DNA of 64,000 nt. It comes from Streptomyces liliiviolaceus. GTDB taxonomy: Bacteria > Actinomycetota > Actinomycetes > Streptomycetales > Streptomycetaceae. A program made the position numbers and the translations under genes. The stretch covers positions 5,022,001 through 5,086,000 of the forward strand of contig NZ_JAGPYQ010000001.1 of assembly GCF_018070025.1 (NCBI RefSeq). The letters run 5' to 3'. This document shows positions 16,887 through 24,872 of this stretch, piece after piece. The notes below the pieces were generated by a model that did no database searches, was not told the DNA's origin, and saw nothing but the letters and a program-made list of their open reading frames with translations. The first letter of the stretch is position 1. The number at the start of each line of letters is the position of its first letter.

Positions 16887-17681
16887 TCAGCGCGGCGGAG
16901 GCTGTTCGATCCCGACGCCCCGATGAGGTGTAGGGATGTGCCCCTTCGCCCCAGGTGGCAGAGAGCCGAGGCACGCCTGGGAACAGGCGTTGACCAGCAT
17001 CGGCAGCACGTCGGTCGCCACCGCCCGGGAGAGCCACGCCTGATGCGGGCCCGTCACGGGGACGGGCCCGGCGCAGACGCTGCAGGTGCGGGCCTCGGTG
17101 GCACCCCAGCGGGTGGGAGGCAGGCACTCAAGGTCCAGGACAGTGTCGCCGGGCGCCAGAAGCCGCGGGAACGGCGGCCGGTACTTGTAGTTGCCGTAGA
17201 TCGAGCGCGTACTCACCGTGCTGCTCGCCAGCCTGGCGCACCGCGTGATCTCGTACGGGAACCAGTGCAGCCGTCGCGAGGTGTAGGGGCTGAACTCCTC
17301 CAGGCTCGCCATGTCGCCGATCTCCGGAGGTATCCGGACCAGGTTGCTTCCGTAGAGCACAAGGGTCCGCACCGCCGTCAGCCGCGCGATCGACGCCGGC
17401 AGCGTCACGATCTGCCGCCGCTCCTCAGGGCTCAGCTCCGGCAGTGGGCGGAATTCCTCCCGCCCGTCGGCCACCGCTTCTTCGATCAGCTGCAGCAACC
17501 GGAGCCAGCCCGGTGCACTGGTGTCCTGGACCTCGGCGTGGAAGGACGTCTTCGCGCCGGAGGAATTCACCCGGATCTGGCTGAAGCAGTCGCAGAAGTC
17601 CTGTGACACCCCTGGCCGGGAGTCGACCGCCTCGGGAAAGCGGTTCGGGTAGACGCGCGCGGGGAGTTGTTCGTCCGTCAT
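16887..17681 (-). CDS. Leucine-rich-repeat protein with CxxC pair
   Basis: The 264-residue protein has a short leucine-rich-repeat region in the middle (QIVTLPASIARLTAVRTLVLYGSNLVRIPPEIGDMASLEEFSPYTSRRL), two or three repeats of the bacterial PEI type. A later segment contains CSVCAGPV and a second Cys pair CSQAC that could bind zinc together. Another Cys cluster, FCDCF, is near the N terminus. No signal peptide is seen. The role is unknown. It converges with the preceding TetR gene with only 16 bp between their stops. Confidence 0.65.
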   Translation of the reverse strand: MTDEQLPARVYPNRFPEAVDSRPGVSQDFCDCFSQIRVNSSGAKTSFHAEVQDTSAPGWLRLLQLIEEAVADGREEFRPLPELSPEERRQIVTLPASIARLTAVRTLVLYGSNLVRIPPEIGDMASLEEFSPYTSRRLHWFPYEITRCARLASSTVSTRSIYGNYKYRPPFPRLLAPGDTVLDLECLPPTRWGATEARTCSVCAGPVPVTGPHQAWLSRAVATDVLPMLVNACSQACLGSLPPGAKGHIPTPHRGVGIEQPPPR

Positions 17682-17806
17682 GGCGCAACGATAGGGACGC
17701 CGGTCCGGATCGGCCCCCTCCCGACGCCACCTTCTGACTCGTCCGCACGCGCCCAGGGCGGTCCCCGGCCTCCAGCCCGCGCCCGTGCCGCCCTCGGCTC
17801 GCCCTC

Positions 17807-18550
17807 TCAGAGCGTTTGCCAGAGGCGGGCCAGTGCCGAGTCGGTGAGTACCTCGTCGGGGTGCCCTTGTCCGGCGAGGCGGCCGTCCTGGAGCAGGAGG
17901 CAGGCGGTTGCCCTGCGTGCGACCTCCAGGTCGTGGGTGGCCTGGACGACGGTCACCCCGTCGGCGACGAGCGCCGTCAGCAGCGCCTCGATGCGTTCCC
18001 TCGCCTCAGGGTCCAGGCCCGAGGTCGGTTCGTCGAGGAGCAGCAGGTCCGACTCCTGCGCCAACCCCTGTGCGATGAGGGTGCGTTGGCGTTGTCCGCC
18101 TGACAGTTCGCCCAGTTGGCGTGCGGCGAGGTCGCCGACGCCGAGTCGGTCGAGCGCGGCGTCCACGACCGTGCGGTCCCGGCGGTCGAGTCGGCGCCAC
18201 GGCCCGCGTCTGCCCCAGCGCCCCATTTCCACGGTCTGCCGGACGGTGAGCGGCAGGCTGTCACCGACGGCTCCTCGCTGGGGCACGAACGCGGGCTGTC
18301 GCTCCCCGGCGCGATGGAGTTCGCCGGATGTCGGATGGATCACACCGGCGAGGACGCCGAGCAGGGTCGACTTGCCACTGCCGTTCGGCCCGACCAGTGC
18401 CGTCATGGTCAACCTCGTTATTTCCGCGCTGAGTTGACGCAGAACGGGGCGCCCCGGATAGCCGGCGTGCAGATCAGTGAAGCGGACGTGCGGGGTCTGC
18501 GCCGGGTGCGGGGTGACTGACACGCAAGGTGTTTTGAACATGATTTTCAT
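17807..18550 (-). CDS. aztA: Zinc ABC transporter ATPase AztA
   Basis: The 247-residue ATPase has Walker A GPNGSGKST, Q-loop FVPQRG, signature LSGGQRQR, Walker B LLLLDEPTSGLD and the H-loop THD, in the metal-importer subfamily. It is divergent from the AztB permease with only 15 bp between the outermost start codons. The start is uncertain: ATG at 18550 or 18541 would overlap the Zur-box-like site, and a GTG at 18523 is a third option; none has a Shine-Dalgarno, so a leaderless transcript is likely. The neighbouring AztC and AztD genes support zinc rather than manganese as substrate. Confidence 0.87.
   Translation of the reverse strand: MKIMFKTPCVSVTPHPAQTPHVRFTDLHAGYPGRPVLRQLSAEITRLTMTALVGPNGSGKSTLLGVLAGVIHPTSGELHRAGERQPAFVPQRGAVGDSLPLTVRQTVEMGRWGRRGPWRRLDRRDRTVVDAALDRLGVGDLAARQLGELSGGQRQRTLIAQGLAQESDLLLLDEPTSGLDPEARERIEALLTALVADGVTVVQATHDLEVARRATACLLLQDGRLAGQGHPDEVLTDSALARLWQTL
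18535..18549. promoter_or_regulatory. Zur-box-like operator between aztA and aztB
   Basis: The 15-mer TGAACATGATTTTCA is an inverted repeat with one mismatch in seven arm positions. It matches the known streptomycete Zur consensus (TGAAAATGATTTTCA-like) at 14 of 15 positions. It sits in the tiny divergent gap, so zinc-loaded Zur would block both transcription units. The match is read directly; function follows from known Zur biology. Confidence 0.85.
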
Positions 18551-18565
18551 TGTAGTGTCCCCGGC

Positions 18566-19420
18566 ATGGAATGGTTGACGGCCCCGTTCGAGGTGACCTT
18601 CGTGCAGCGAGCCCTGTGGGGCGGAATCCTGGTGTCCGCGATCTGCGCGCTGGCGGGCACCTGGGTGGTGCTGAGGGGGATGGCCTTCCTCGGGGACGCC
18701 ATGTCCCACGGTCTGCTGCCGGGGGTCGCGCTGGCCGCGCTGTTCGGCGGGAACCTGCTGGTCGGCGCGGTGGCCAGCGCCGCCGTCATGACGGCAGGGG
18801 TCACCGCACTGGGGCGTACGCGGAGGCTGTCCCAGGACACCGGCATCGGCTTGCTGTTCGTCGGCATGCTCTCGCTCGGCGTGATCATCGTGTCGCGGTC
18901 GCAGTCCTTCGCGGTGGACCTGACCGGCTTCCTCTTCGGTGATGTCCTCGCCGTCAGACAGCAGGACCTCTTCCTGCTCGCGGCAGCGCTGTGCGCGGCG
19001 CTGGTGGTGTCGGTCCTCGGCCACCGCGCCTTCCTGGCCCTGGCGTTCGACTCACGCAAGGCCCAGACCCTCGGTCTGCGACCGCGCCTGGCCCACGCCG
19101 TACTGCTGGGCCTGCTCGGCCTCGCGATCGTCGCTTCGTTCCACATCGTGGGAACGCTGCTGGTCCTCGGCCTGCTCATCGCCCCGCCGGCCGCGGCCCT
19201 GCCGTGGGCGCGCAGCGTCCACGGGGTCATGGTCCGGGCGGCGCTCCTCGGCGCCGCCGCCACGTTCGGGGGCCTGCTCCTGTCCTGGCACCTGGGCACC
19301 GCGGCCGGCGCGACCGTCTCGGCCCTCGCGGTGAGCCTGTTCTTCCTCTCGCACATGGCGTCCGGCCTGCGTCACCGCACTGCCCGCCCCTCCCCCGTTC
19401 CCGTCCTCGAAGCCAACTGA
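18566..19420 (+). CDS. aztB: Zinc ABC transporter permease AztB
   Basis: The 284-residue ABC-3 family membrane protein has about eight hydrophobic helices. It shows the family pattern FVQRALWGGILVSAICALAGTWVVLRGMAFLGDAMSHGLLPGVALAALFGGN at the N terminus and the coupling-helix region AFDSRKAQTLGLRPRLAHAVLLGLLGLAIVASFHIVGTLLVLGLLIAPPA. It begins 16 bp after the Zur-box-like site and has no Shine-Dalgarno, suggesting a leaderless start. It is followed 20 bp later by the His-rich lipoprotein gene. Confidence 0.9.
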   Translation: MEWLTAPFEVTFVQRALWGGILVSAICALAGTWVVLRGMAFLGDAMSHGLLPGVALAALFGGNLLVGAVASAAVMTAGVTALGRTRRLSQDTGIGLLFVGMLSLGVIIVSRSQSFAVDLTGFLFGDVLAVRQQDLFLLAAALCAALVVSVLGHRAFLALAFDSRKAQTLGLRPRLAHAVLLGLLGLAIVASFHIVGTLLVLGLLIAPPAAALPWARSVHGVMVRAALLGAAATFGGLLLSWHLGTAAGATVSALAVSLFFLSHMASGLRHRTARPSPVPVLEAN

Positions 19421-19440
19421 AAGAAGCCTGAGCGATCGTC

Positions 19441-20676
19441 ATGACCGTCCGCAGAAACGTCACTCCGTGGGCTTCGGCCGCACTGGTACTCACCGCGTTG
19501 CTCGCCACGAGCTGCGCGCGGGAGAAGGACAACGACGCACGACCCGCGGCGAGTTCCTCGTCCCCCACGGCACACGGGTACGTGGAGGGGGCGCAGGAGG
19601 CCGCCGAACAGCAGTCCCGCCTGATCCTCAACGACCCCGCCGACGGAGACAGCCGGGTCCTCGACCTCATCACCAGCAAGGTGCACAAGACGGCCCGCGT
19701 CGAAGGCGCCAACCGGATCGGCACGGACGGAAGGTTCGGCCACCTCCACACCTCCGACGGCACGCATGTGCTCGACAGCGGCGCATGGACGGTGGACCAC
19801 GGCGACCACGTCCACTACTACAGCGCGGCGATACGGGACGTCGGCGCGTTCCCCGGGAGCCGCCGGGCACAGGTGCGCAGCGATGTCGTCGTGACAGCGG
19901 TGACCGACGGCGCCGGGAAGAGCATCCTGTACGACCGGAGCAAGCTGGAGAAGGGCAGGATCGCTGCTTCCCGGACGCTACCGGGCACGTACACCGGCGC
20001 CGTCGTGCCCTTCGGGGAACACCTTCTCGCCTTCACCGACGAAGGCGAGACCTCGCGGCTCGTCGTGCTCGATCGCAAGGGCAGGCGCGTGGCCTCCCCG
20101 GACGCGGACTGCGCGAGCCCCCTGGGTGACGCCGTCACCCGACGCGGCGTCGTCCTGGGCTGTGCCGACGGCGCTCTGCTCGTCCGCGCCGAGGACGGTG
20201 CCTTCACCGCTGAGAAGATCCCCTACAGCCTGGACGTGCCCGCGAAGGAACGGGCCGCATCCTTCCGACAGCGACCCGGCAGCGACACCCTCACCGCACC
20301 GGCCGGGGACGACGCGGTGTGGGTGCTCGACGTCACCGAAGAGACCTGGGCCCGTGTCGACACCGGGCCCGTCGTCGCCGCCACCACCGCCGGAGAGGGA
20401 TCTCCACTGCTCGTCCTGGAGACCGACGGCTCGCTGCACGGCTACGACATCGCCACCGGAAAGCACATCGCACGGACCGAGCCGCTCCTGACCGAAAAGG
20501 AGCGAGCCACTCCCGACGACGGCGCACCCGTGATCGAGGTCGACCGCAGCCGCGCCTACGTCAACGACGCCCAGGGCAAGAAGGTGTACGAGATCGACTA
20601 CAACGACAACCTGCGTGTGGCGCGCTCCTTCGACCTGGACATCGAGCCGGTCCTCATGGCGGAGACCGGCCGATGA
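19441..20676 (+). CDS. Histidine-rich beta-propeller-like lipoprotein of the Azt zinc operon
   Basis: The 411-residue protein has a signal peptide with a lipobox ending at Cys25 (LLATSC). Residues 101-125 are rich in His (HLHTSDGTHV then DHGDHVHYY; His101, 103, 109, 120, 123, 125), a plausible zinc site. The rest is made of repeated short strands with GLVV/DGS turns, as in a beta-propeller, and ends in AYVNDAQGKKVYEIDYNDNLRVARSFDLD. It resembles AztD in layout but is clearly divergent from the AztD downstream. It may pass zinc to AztC; this is inference from the operon. Its stop overlaps the aztC start by ATGA. Confidence 0.75.
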   Translation: MTVRRNVTPWASAALVLTALLATSCAREKDNDARPAASSSSPTAHGYVEGAQEAAEQQSRLILNDPADGDSRVLDLITSKVHKTARVEGANRIGTDGRFGHLHTSDGTHVLDSGAWTVDHGDHVHYYSAAIRDVGAFPGSRRAQVRSDVVVTAVTDGAGKSILYDRSKLEKGRIAASRTLPGTYTGAVVPFGEHLLAFTDEGETSRLVVLDRKGRRVASPDADCASPLGDAVTRRGVVLGCADGALLVRAEDGAFTAEKIPYSLDVPAKERAASFRQRPGSDTLTAPAGDDAVWVLDVTEETWARVDTGPVVAATTAGEGSPLLVLETDGSLHGYDIATGKHIARTEPLLTEKERATPDDGAPVIEVDRSRAYVNDAQGKKVYEIDYNDNLRVARSFDLDIEPVLMAETGR

Positions 20677-21662
20677 GGTGGACCGCGACGAAGCGACGGG
20701 TGCGGGTGTACGGGGCACGACTGCGCAGTCTGAGCGTGGGCCTGATCGCCCTGATGACGGTCGCCGCCGCGTCCGGCTGTACGGCCGGCACGGATCAGCC
20801 CGGCATCGTGGTCACCACGAACATCCTCGGTGACATCACCCGGGAGATCGTGGGTGACGAGGCCGACGTGACCGTGCTGATGAAGCCCAACGCCGACCCG
20901 CACTCCTTCGGGCTGTCGGCGGTGCAGGCCGCCGAGTTGGAACGCGCCGACCTCGTCGTCTACAACGGGCTGGGCCTTGAGGCGAACGTCCTGCGCCATG
21001 TGGACGCCGCACGCGAGTCCGGCGTCGCCACCTTCGCCGCCGGGGAAGCGGTCGACCCGCTCACCTTCCACACCGCCGACGACGGTGGCCCCGCCGACGA
21101 GGACGGCCAACCCGACCCGCACTTCTGGACCGACCCGGACCGGGTGCGCAAGGCCGTCCGCCTGATGGCCGACCAGGTGATCGAGCACGTCGACGGCGTG
21201 GACAAGTCCGTGATACGCGCCCGGGCCGACCGCTACGGCAGGGAACTCACGGACCTGACCGCCTGGATGGAGAAGTCCTTCGACCGCATCCCCGAGGACG
21301 GGCGTGCCCTGGTGACCAACCACCACGTCTTCGGCTACCTCGCCGACCGCTTCGACTTCGAGGTGATCGGCGCGGTGATCCCCAGTGGCACCACGCTGGC
21401 CTCGCCCAGCTCCTCCGACCTGCGCTCGCTCACCGTGGCGATGCGAAAGGCGGGCGTGCGCACCGTGTTCGCCGACTCCTCACAGCCCACCCGGCTCGCC
21501 GAGGTCCTGCGCACGGAGTTGGGCGGCCAGGTCCAAGTCGTCGAGCTGTACTCGGAATCGCTGACCGCGAAGGGCGAGGGCGCCGACACCTATCTGCGGA
21601 TGATGCGCGCCAACACCACCGCCATGGCCGACGGCCTGACCGAAGGCCTGTCCGAAGCCTGA
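20673..21662 (+). CDS. aztC: Zinc-binding substrate-binding lipoprotein AztC
   Basis: The 329-residue protein has a basic signal peptide with lipobox AAASGC (Cys36) and belongs to the cluster A-I metal-binding proteins. Zinc ligands can be placed at His77 (ADPHSFG), His150 (PDPHFWTDP) and His217 or 218 (VTNHHVFGYL), with Asp268 (FADSSQPT) as candidate fourth ligand. A loop DDGGPADEDGQPDP before His150 is acidic rather than His-rich, which matches AztC and not the ZnuA His-loop. Translation is coupled to the upstream lipoprotein gene. It would deliver zinc to AztA/AztB. Confidence 0.9.
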   Translation: MRWTATKRRVRVYGARLRSLSVGLIALMTVAAASGCTAGTDQPGIVVTTNILGDITREIVGDEADVTVLMKPNADPHSFGLSAVQAAELERADLVVYNGLGLEANVLRHVDAARESGVATFAAGEAVDPLTFHTADDGGPADEDGQPDPHFWTDPDRVRKAVRLMADQVIEHVDGVDKSVIRARADRYGRELTDLTAWMEKSFDRIPEDGRALVTNHHVFGYLADRFDFEVIGAVIPSGTTLASPSSSDLRSLTVAMRKAGVRTVFADSSQPTRLAEVLRTELGGQVQVVELYSESLTAKGEGADTYLRMMRANTTAMADGLTEGLSEA

Positions 21663-21713
21663 CCGAAGCCTGACCGAAGCCTGGAAGACGGCCTGACCGG
21701 CGCCTGACCGGCG
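21635..21713. repeat. Degenerate 11-bp tandem repeat across the aztC stop
   Basis: Seven units of CCTGACCGAAG-like sequence run from the last codons of aztC into the downstream gap; units 3 and 4 and units 6 and 7 are identical pairs, and unit 5 is 12 bp. The stop codon of aztC lies inside unit 3, so expansion or contraction would alter the C terminus. Confidence 0.75.
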
Positions 21714-21889
21714 CCTCAAAGAGGGCACGAACGAGGGCCTAAACGCGGGCTGACGGTCGGCTGACTCCCCCGCCTCACCGTCCCCACCACCGCATCACAT
21801 CCGACCCCGGACACCGGCCCCCGCGGCCGAACCCGTCCCGCATCACTGTCGCCACTGCCGCCACCGCGCGGCGAGAAAGGGAAACCACG

Positions 21890-23092
21890 ATGAACAAGTC
21901 GATACGCACCAGAGCCCTCACCGGGACGGCACTCGCCCTGGCGGTGTCCACGGTTCTGAGCGCCTGCGGAGGTGAAGAGAAAGCCTCCTCCGACGCCAAG
22001 GCCGAGGGCACCCCGAGCGCGAAGCCCGCGACCGCGGTGAACCAGCCGCTGGTGGCCAGCTTCGACGGCGGTCTGTACCTCCTCGACGGCGAAAGCCTCG
22101 AACTGCGCAAGACCATCGACCTCCCCGGCTTCAACCGGGTCAACCCCGCCGGTGACGAGGACCATGTCGTCGTTTCCACCGACACCGGATTCCGCGTGCT
22201 CGACGCCGCCGGGGGGACTCTCACCGATATCGAGTACAAGGGCTCCAAGCCCGGTCACGTCGTGCGCCACGCGGGCAAGACGGTGCTCTTCACCGACGGC
22301 ACCGGCGAGGTCAACGTCTTCGACCCCGCCGATCTGAGCAGCGGGAAGAAGCCGCAGGGACGCACGTACGCCTCCGCCGAGGCCCATCACGGTGTCGCCA
22401 TCGAACTGGCCAACGGCGAACTCCTCAGCACCCTGGGCACCGAGGAGAAGCGGACCGGCGCGCTGGTCCTGGACAAGGACGACAAGGAACTCGCACGCTA
22501 CGAGAAGTGCCCTGGTGTGCACGGTGAGGCCGCTGCACAGAATGAGGCCGTCGGCGTCGGGTGCGAGGACGGGATACTCATCTACAAGGACGGCAAGTTC
22601 ACCAAGGTCGAGGCCCCCGACGACTACGGCCGTATCGGGAACCAGGCCGGCAGCGACGTCTCTCCGGTCCTCCTGGGGGACTACAAGACGGATGCGGAGG
22701 CCGAGTTGGAGAGGCCCACGCGTATCTCCCTCATCGACACCGAGAAGAAGAAGCTGCGTCTGGTCGACCTGGGCACCAGCTACTCCTTCCGCTCCCTGGC
22801 CCGTGGCCCGGAGGGTGAGGCACTCGTCCTCGGCACGGACGGCGCGGTCCACGTGATCGACCCGGCGAGCGGGAAGACCGAGAAGAAGATCCCGGTCGTC
22901 GGCACGTGGCAGGAACCGCTGGACTGGCAGCAGCCCCGGCCCACCCTGTTCGTCCGTGGCGGCACGGCCTACGTCTCCGACCCGAACAAGAAGGCGCTGC
23001 ACGCCATCGACCTGGAGGCGGGCAAGGAGATCACCTCCGTCACTCTGCCCCAGAGCACCAACGAACTGTCAGGCGTCGTCGCCGGACACTGA
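21890..23092 (+). CDS. aztD: Zinc metallochaperone AztD (lipoprotein form)
   Basis: The 400-residue protein starts after GAAAGGGAAACC with a signal peptide and lipobox VLSAC. The mature part is a repeated-strand beta-propeller with His motifs PGHVVRHAGKT, EAHHGVAIEL and CPGVHGEAAA, which match the zinc-binding positions known for AztD, the periplasmic chaperone that hands zinc to AztC. It ends the zinc operon, about 230 bp after aztC, with a strong hairpin terminator immediately downstream. Confidence 0.88.
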   Translation: MNKSIRTRALTGTALALAVSTVLSACGGEEKASSDAKAEGTPSAKPATAVNQPLVASFDGGLYLLDGESLELRKTIDLPGFNRVNPAGDEDHVVVSTDTGFRVLDAAGGTLTDIEYKGSKPGHVVRHAGKTVLFTDGTGEVNVFDPADLSSGKKPQGRTYASAEAHHGVAIELANGELLSTLGTEEKRTGALVLDKDDKELARYEKCPGVHGEAAAQNEAVGVGCEDGILIYKDGKFTKVEAPDDYGRIGNQAGSDVSPVLLGDYKTDAEAELERPTRISLIDTEKKKLRLVDLGTSYSFRSLARGPEGEALVLGTDGAVHVIDPASGKTEKKIPVVGTWQEPLDWQQPRPTLFVRGGTAYVSDPNKKALHAIDLEAGKEITSVTLPQSTNELSGVVAGH

Positions 23093-23096
23093 CCGT

Positions 23097-23140
23097 GCGT
23101 GCTGTCCCCACGATCGGCGGGTCGTGGGGACAGCGCACGC
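23097..23140 (+). terminator. Strong hairpin terminator of the azt operon
   Basis: Starting five bases after the aztD stop, GCGTGCTGTCCCCACGA pairs with TCGTGGGGACAGCGCACGC across an 8-nt loop. The stem has 17 pairs interrupted only by a two-base bulge. Confidence 0.8.
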
Positions 23141-23502
23141 TTCATGTCACACCACCCGGGCCGAGGCACTCCCACCGCGCGTTCGGTCCTGGGCTTCGAC
23201 TTTCAGCTCTGTCGCCTGGACAATTGCCGGGACATTTTGGCACGGTGAGGCCGCCGACCCGTTAATCGAACGTGTGGTCGTTGCCTTCTGGGGCCCGGTC
23301 ATGCCATCTGCCCACCTCGCACCGGACGCTGCCGCCTTCTATGCCGCGCAGAACGACGGGCTGCGGACACCAAGGACCGCGCCGTCCTTGACGCCCGTCA
23401 ACGGCCCGAGCGAAGTCACCCTCCGGTGACCGCTCGGACGGCGAGCTAAGCGACCGCGGGTCCTGCCAGGCCGCCATCGCCCCCACCCTCGCCCCGGTAC
23501 CG
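23141..23502. other. Gap with no recognisable gene
   Basis: Frames on both strands are open for under 100 codons but show no family signature, signal peptide or good ribosome-binding site. The rightward frame ending at 23429 has plausible composition and could be a decayed gene end; I cannot support it as a CDS. Confidence 0.4.
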
Positions 23503-24057
23503 CTATTCGTACGACTCGACACTGATCGAGTAAGCGGCACCGGTGCTGAGGTCGGGGCGGCTTCCGTAGTCCTCTTCGGCGAGATGTTCGGCGGTGAGGA
23601 AGACGATCTGAAGGCTCATGGTCTTCTTGACGAAGCTCAGGTCGTCGGGACCGGCGTCGGGGTCCGGCCGCCATCCGTCGTCCCGCGCTGCCGCCCGGTA
23701 GTGCGCTGCCACTTCTGCCCGTGCGCCGGGAAAGGTGTACGTCCGCTCGGCGGACACCACGACGTCGCCGCTGTCCGACCAGCAGCCGGCGTCGACCTTC
23801 CCGAAGCCCCTGGCGACCCCGGCGTCGTCGGGCCGGGAATCGAGGATGCCGAGCGCCGCCACCTCGTCGACCCGGGCACCGGCCCCCTCGCAGTCCCGGG
23901 CAAGATCCATCAGCGCGCAGCCGGTGAGCGCCGAGGCCACGGACACCGTCGCCAGGAGAAGGGGTATGAGCCGGGCGCGAGTTGCTCCTACGATCAAGGC
24001 GGGCTCCAGGGTGTAGTCCGAGGCAGGTGTCGGGCCGTTGCCGGCCGCAGAGGTCAT
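23503..24057 (-). CDS. Hypothetical lipoprotein
   Basis: I start at the ATG at 24057, which has GGAG 8 nt upstream, giving 184 residues; an earlier ATG at 24105 is in frame. The N-terminal third ends in a signal-peptide core and lipobox (LIPLLLATVSVASALTGC). The mature part of about 130 residues has alternating strands, two Cys (EDCEG-like and AGCWSD) that may pair, and ends in TGAAYSISVESYE. Similar small Streptomyces lipoproteins have no known role. It converges with nothing close and stands alone. Confidence 0.7.
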   Translation of the reverse strand: MTSAAGNGPTPASDYTLEPALIVGATRARLIPLLLATVSVASALTGCALMDLARDCEGAGARVDEVAALGILDSRPDDAGVARGFGKVDAGCWSDSGDVVVSAERTYTFPGARAEVAAHYRAAARDDGWRPDPDAGPDDLSFVKKTMSLQIVFLTAEHLAEEDYGSRPDLSTGAAYSISVESYE

Positions 24058-24362
24058 GGGGTCGGCTCCGAAGACGCTCGGCCCGGTTCTATCAGAAGCC
24101 GCCACCGTCGCGTCGTCCTGGACGTGCCCCCTACTGAGCGTTCGCTAAGAACCTCGGCATACGGGTGTCGTCGATCAACTCCCGCTGTAATACTGGCTCT
24201 AGAGCATCCGAGGCGGGCAAGCGGCGTCAGAGAATGCACCCGATACCGGGTTCTACTGATCGGACGCTAAGCAGGCCTCAGGAGGGCCCTCCACATTCAC
24301 GGCCGTACGCGGCCGACGATCGCCACCCGTCCAGAGCCCAGCACCGACGAAAGGCAAGCCAC
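24058..24362. other. Divergent gap before the GXWXG gene
   Basis: The gap carries the promoters of the leftward lipoprotein and the rightward GXWXG/alcohol dehydrogenase pair. A perfect palindrome GCTCTAGAGC lies at 24196-24205 and could be an operator. No gene was found. Confidence 0.4.
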
Positions 24363-24872
24363 GTGAACATTCTTGAGGCACGCGCCCGGTTTCAGGAGCT
24401 GCAGGAGAAGGACGGCCCTGTCGATCCTCGTGAACTCGACGCGGTCTGGGCGACGTTGGCCACCGTCCGCCCCGAGGACATACTCGGCGAATGGAAGGGC
24501 GGCGAGTTCCAGACGGGCCACCCTCTCAACGGCGAACTGGAGAAGGCCGGTTGGTACGGCAAGACGTTCACCTCCGTGCACGACGTCAAGCCGCTGATGT
24601 GCCGTGACGCGACGGGCCGGCTGTACTCCAACCGCGAACTCGGCAAAGGCGAGGCCAGCCTGTGGACCGTCGAGTTCCGTGGCGAGTCGACGGCCACCAT
24701 GATCTACGACGGGCAGCCGGTCCTCGACCACTTCAAGCAGGTGGACGACACCACGCTGATGGGGATCATGCATGCCAAGGGGGTCCCCGAGGAGGGTCCC
24801 TTCTACTACTTCTTCCTGGAGCGGGCCCCGGGGACCGCGGGCGAAGGCGCGCATGCCGGAGAGGACGCGTGA
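24363..24872 (+). CDS. GXWXG plus DUF4334 domain protein
   Basis: The 169-residue protein starts at GTG with AAAGGCAAGCC upstream. The N-terminal GXWXG domain is marked by EDILGEWKGGEFQTGHPLNGEL, where G-E-W-K-G is the naming motif. The C-terminal DUF4334 region reads RGESTATMIYDGQPVLDHFKQVDDTTLMGIMHAKG. The family has no firmly known function. Its stop overlaps the start of an alcohol dehydrogenase gene (GTGA), so the two are translated together, which suggests a role in the same oxidation pathway. Confidence 0.85.
   Translation: MNILEARARFQELQEKDGPVDPRELDAVWATLATVRPEDILGEWKGGEFQTGHPLNGELEKAGWYGKTFTSVHDVKPLMCRDATGRLYSNRELGKGEASLWTVEFRGESTATMIYDGQPVLDHFKQVDDTTLMGIMHAKGVPEEGPFYYFFLERAPGTAGEGAHAGEDA

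Noticed and set aside
23196..23429. Possible small gene with a VVVAFWGPVMPS segment
   Set aside because: No start with ribosome-binding site, no family match and weak codon bias; treated as non-coding.
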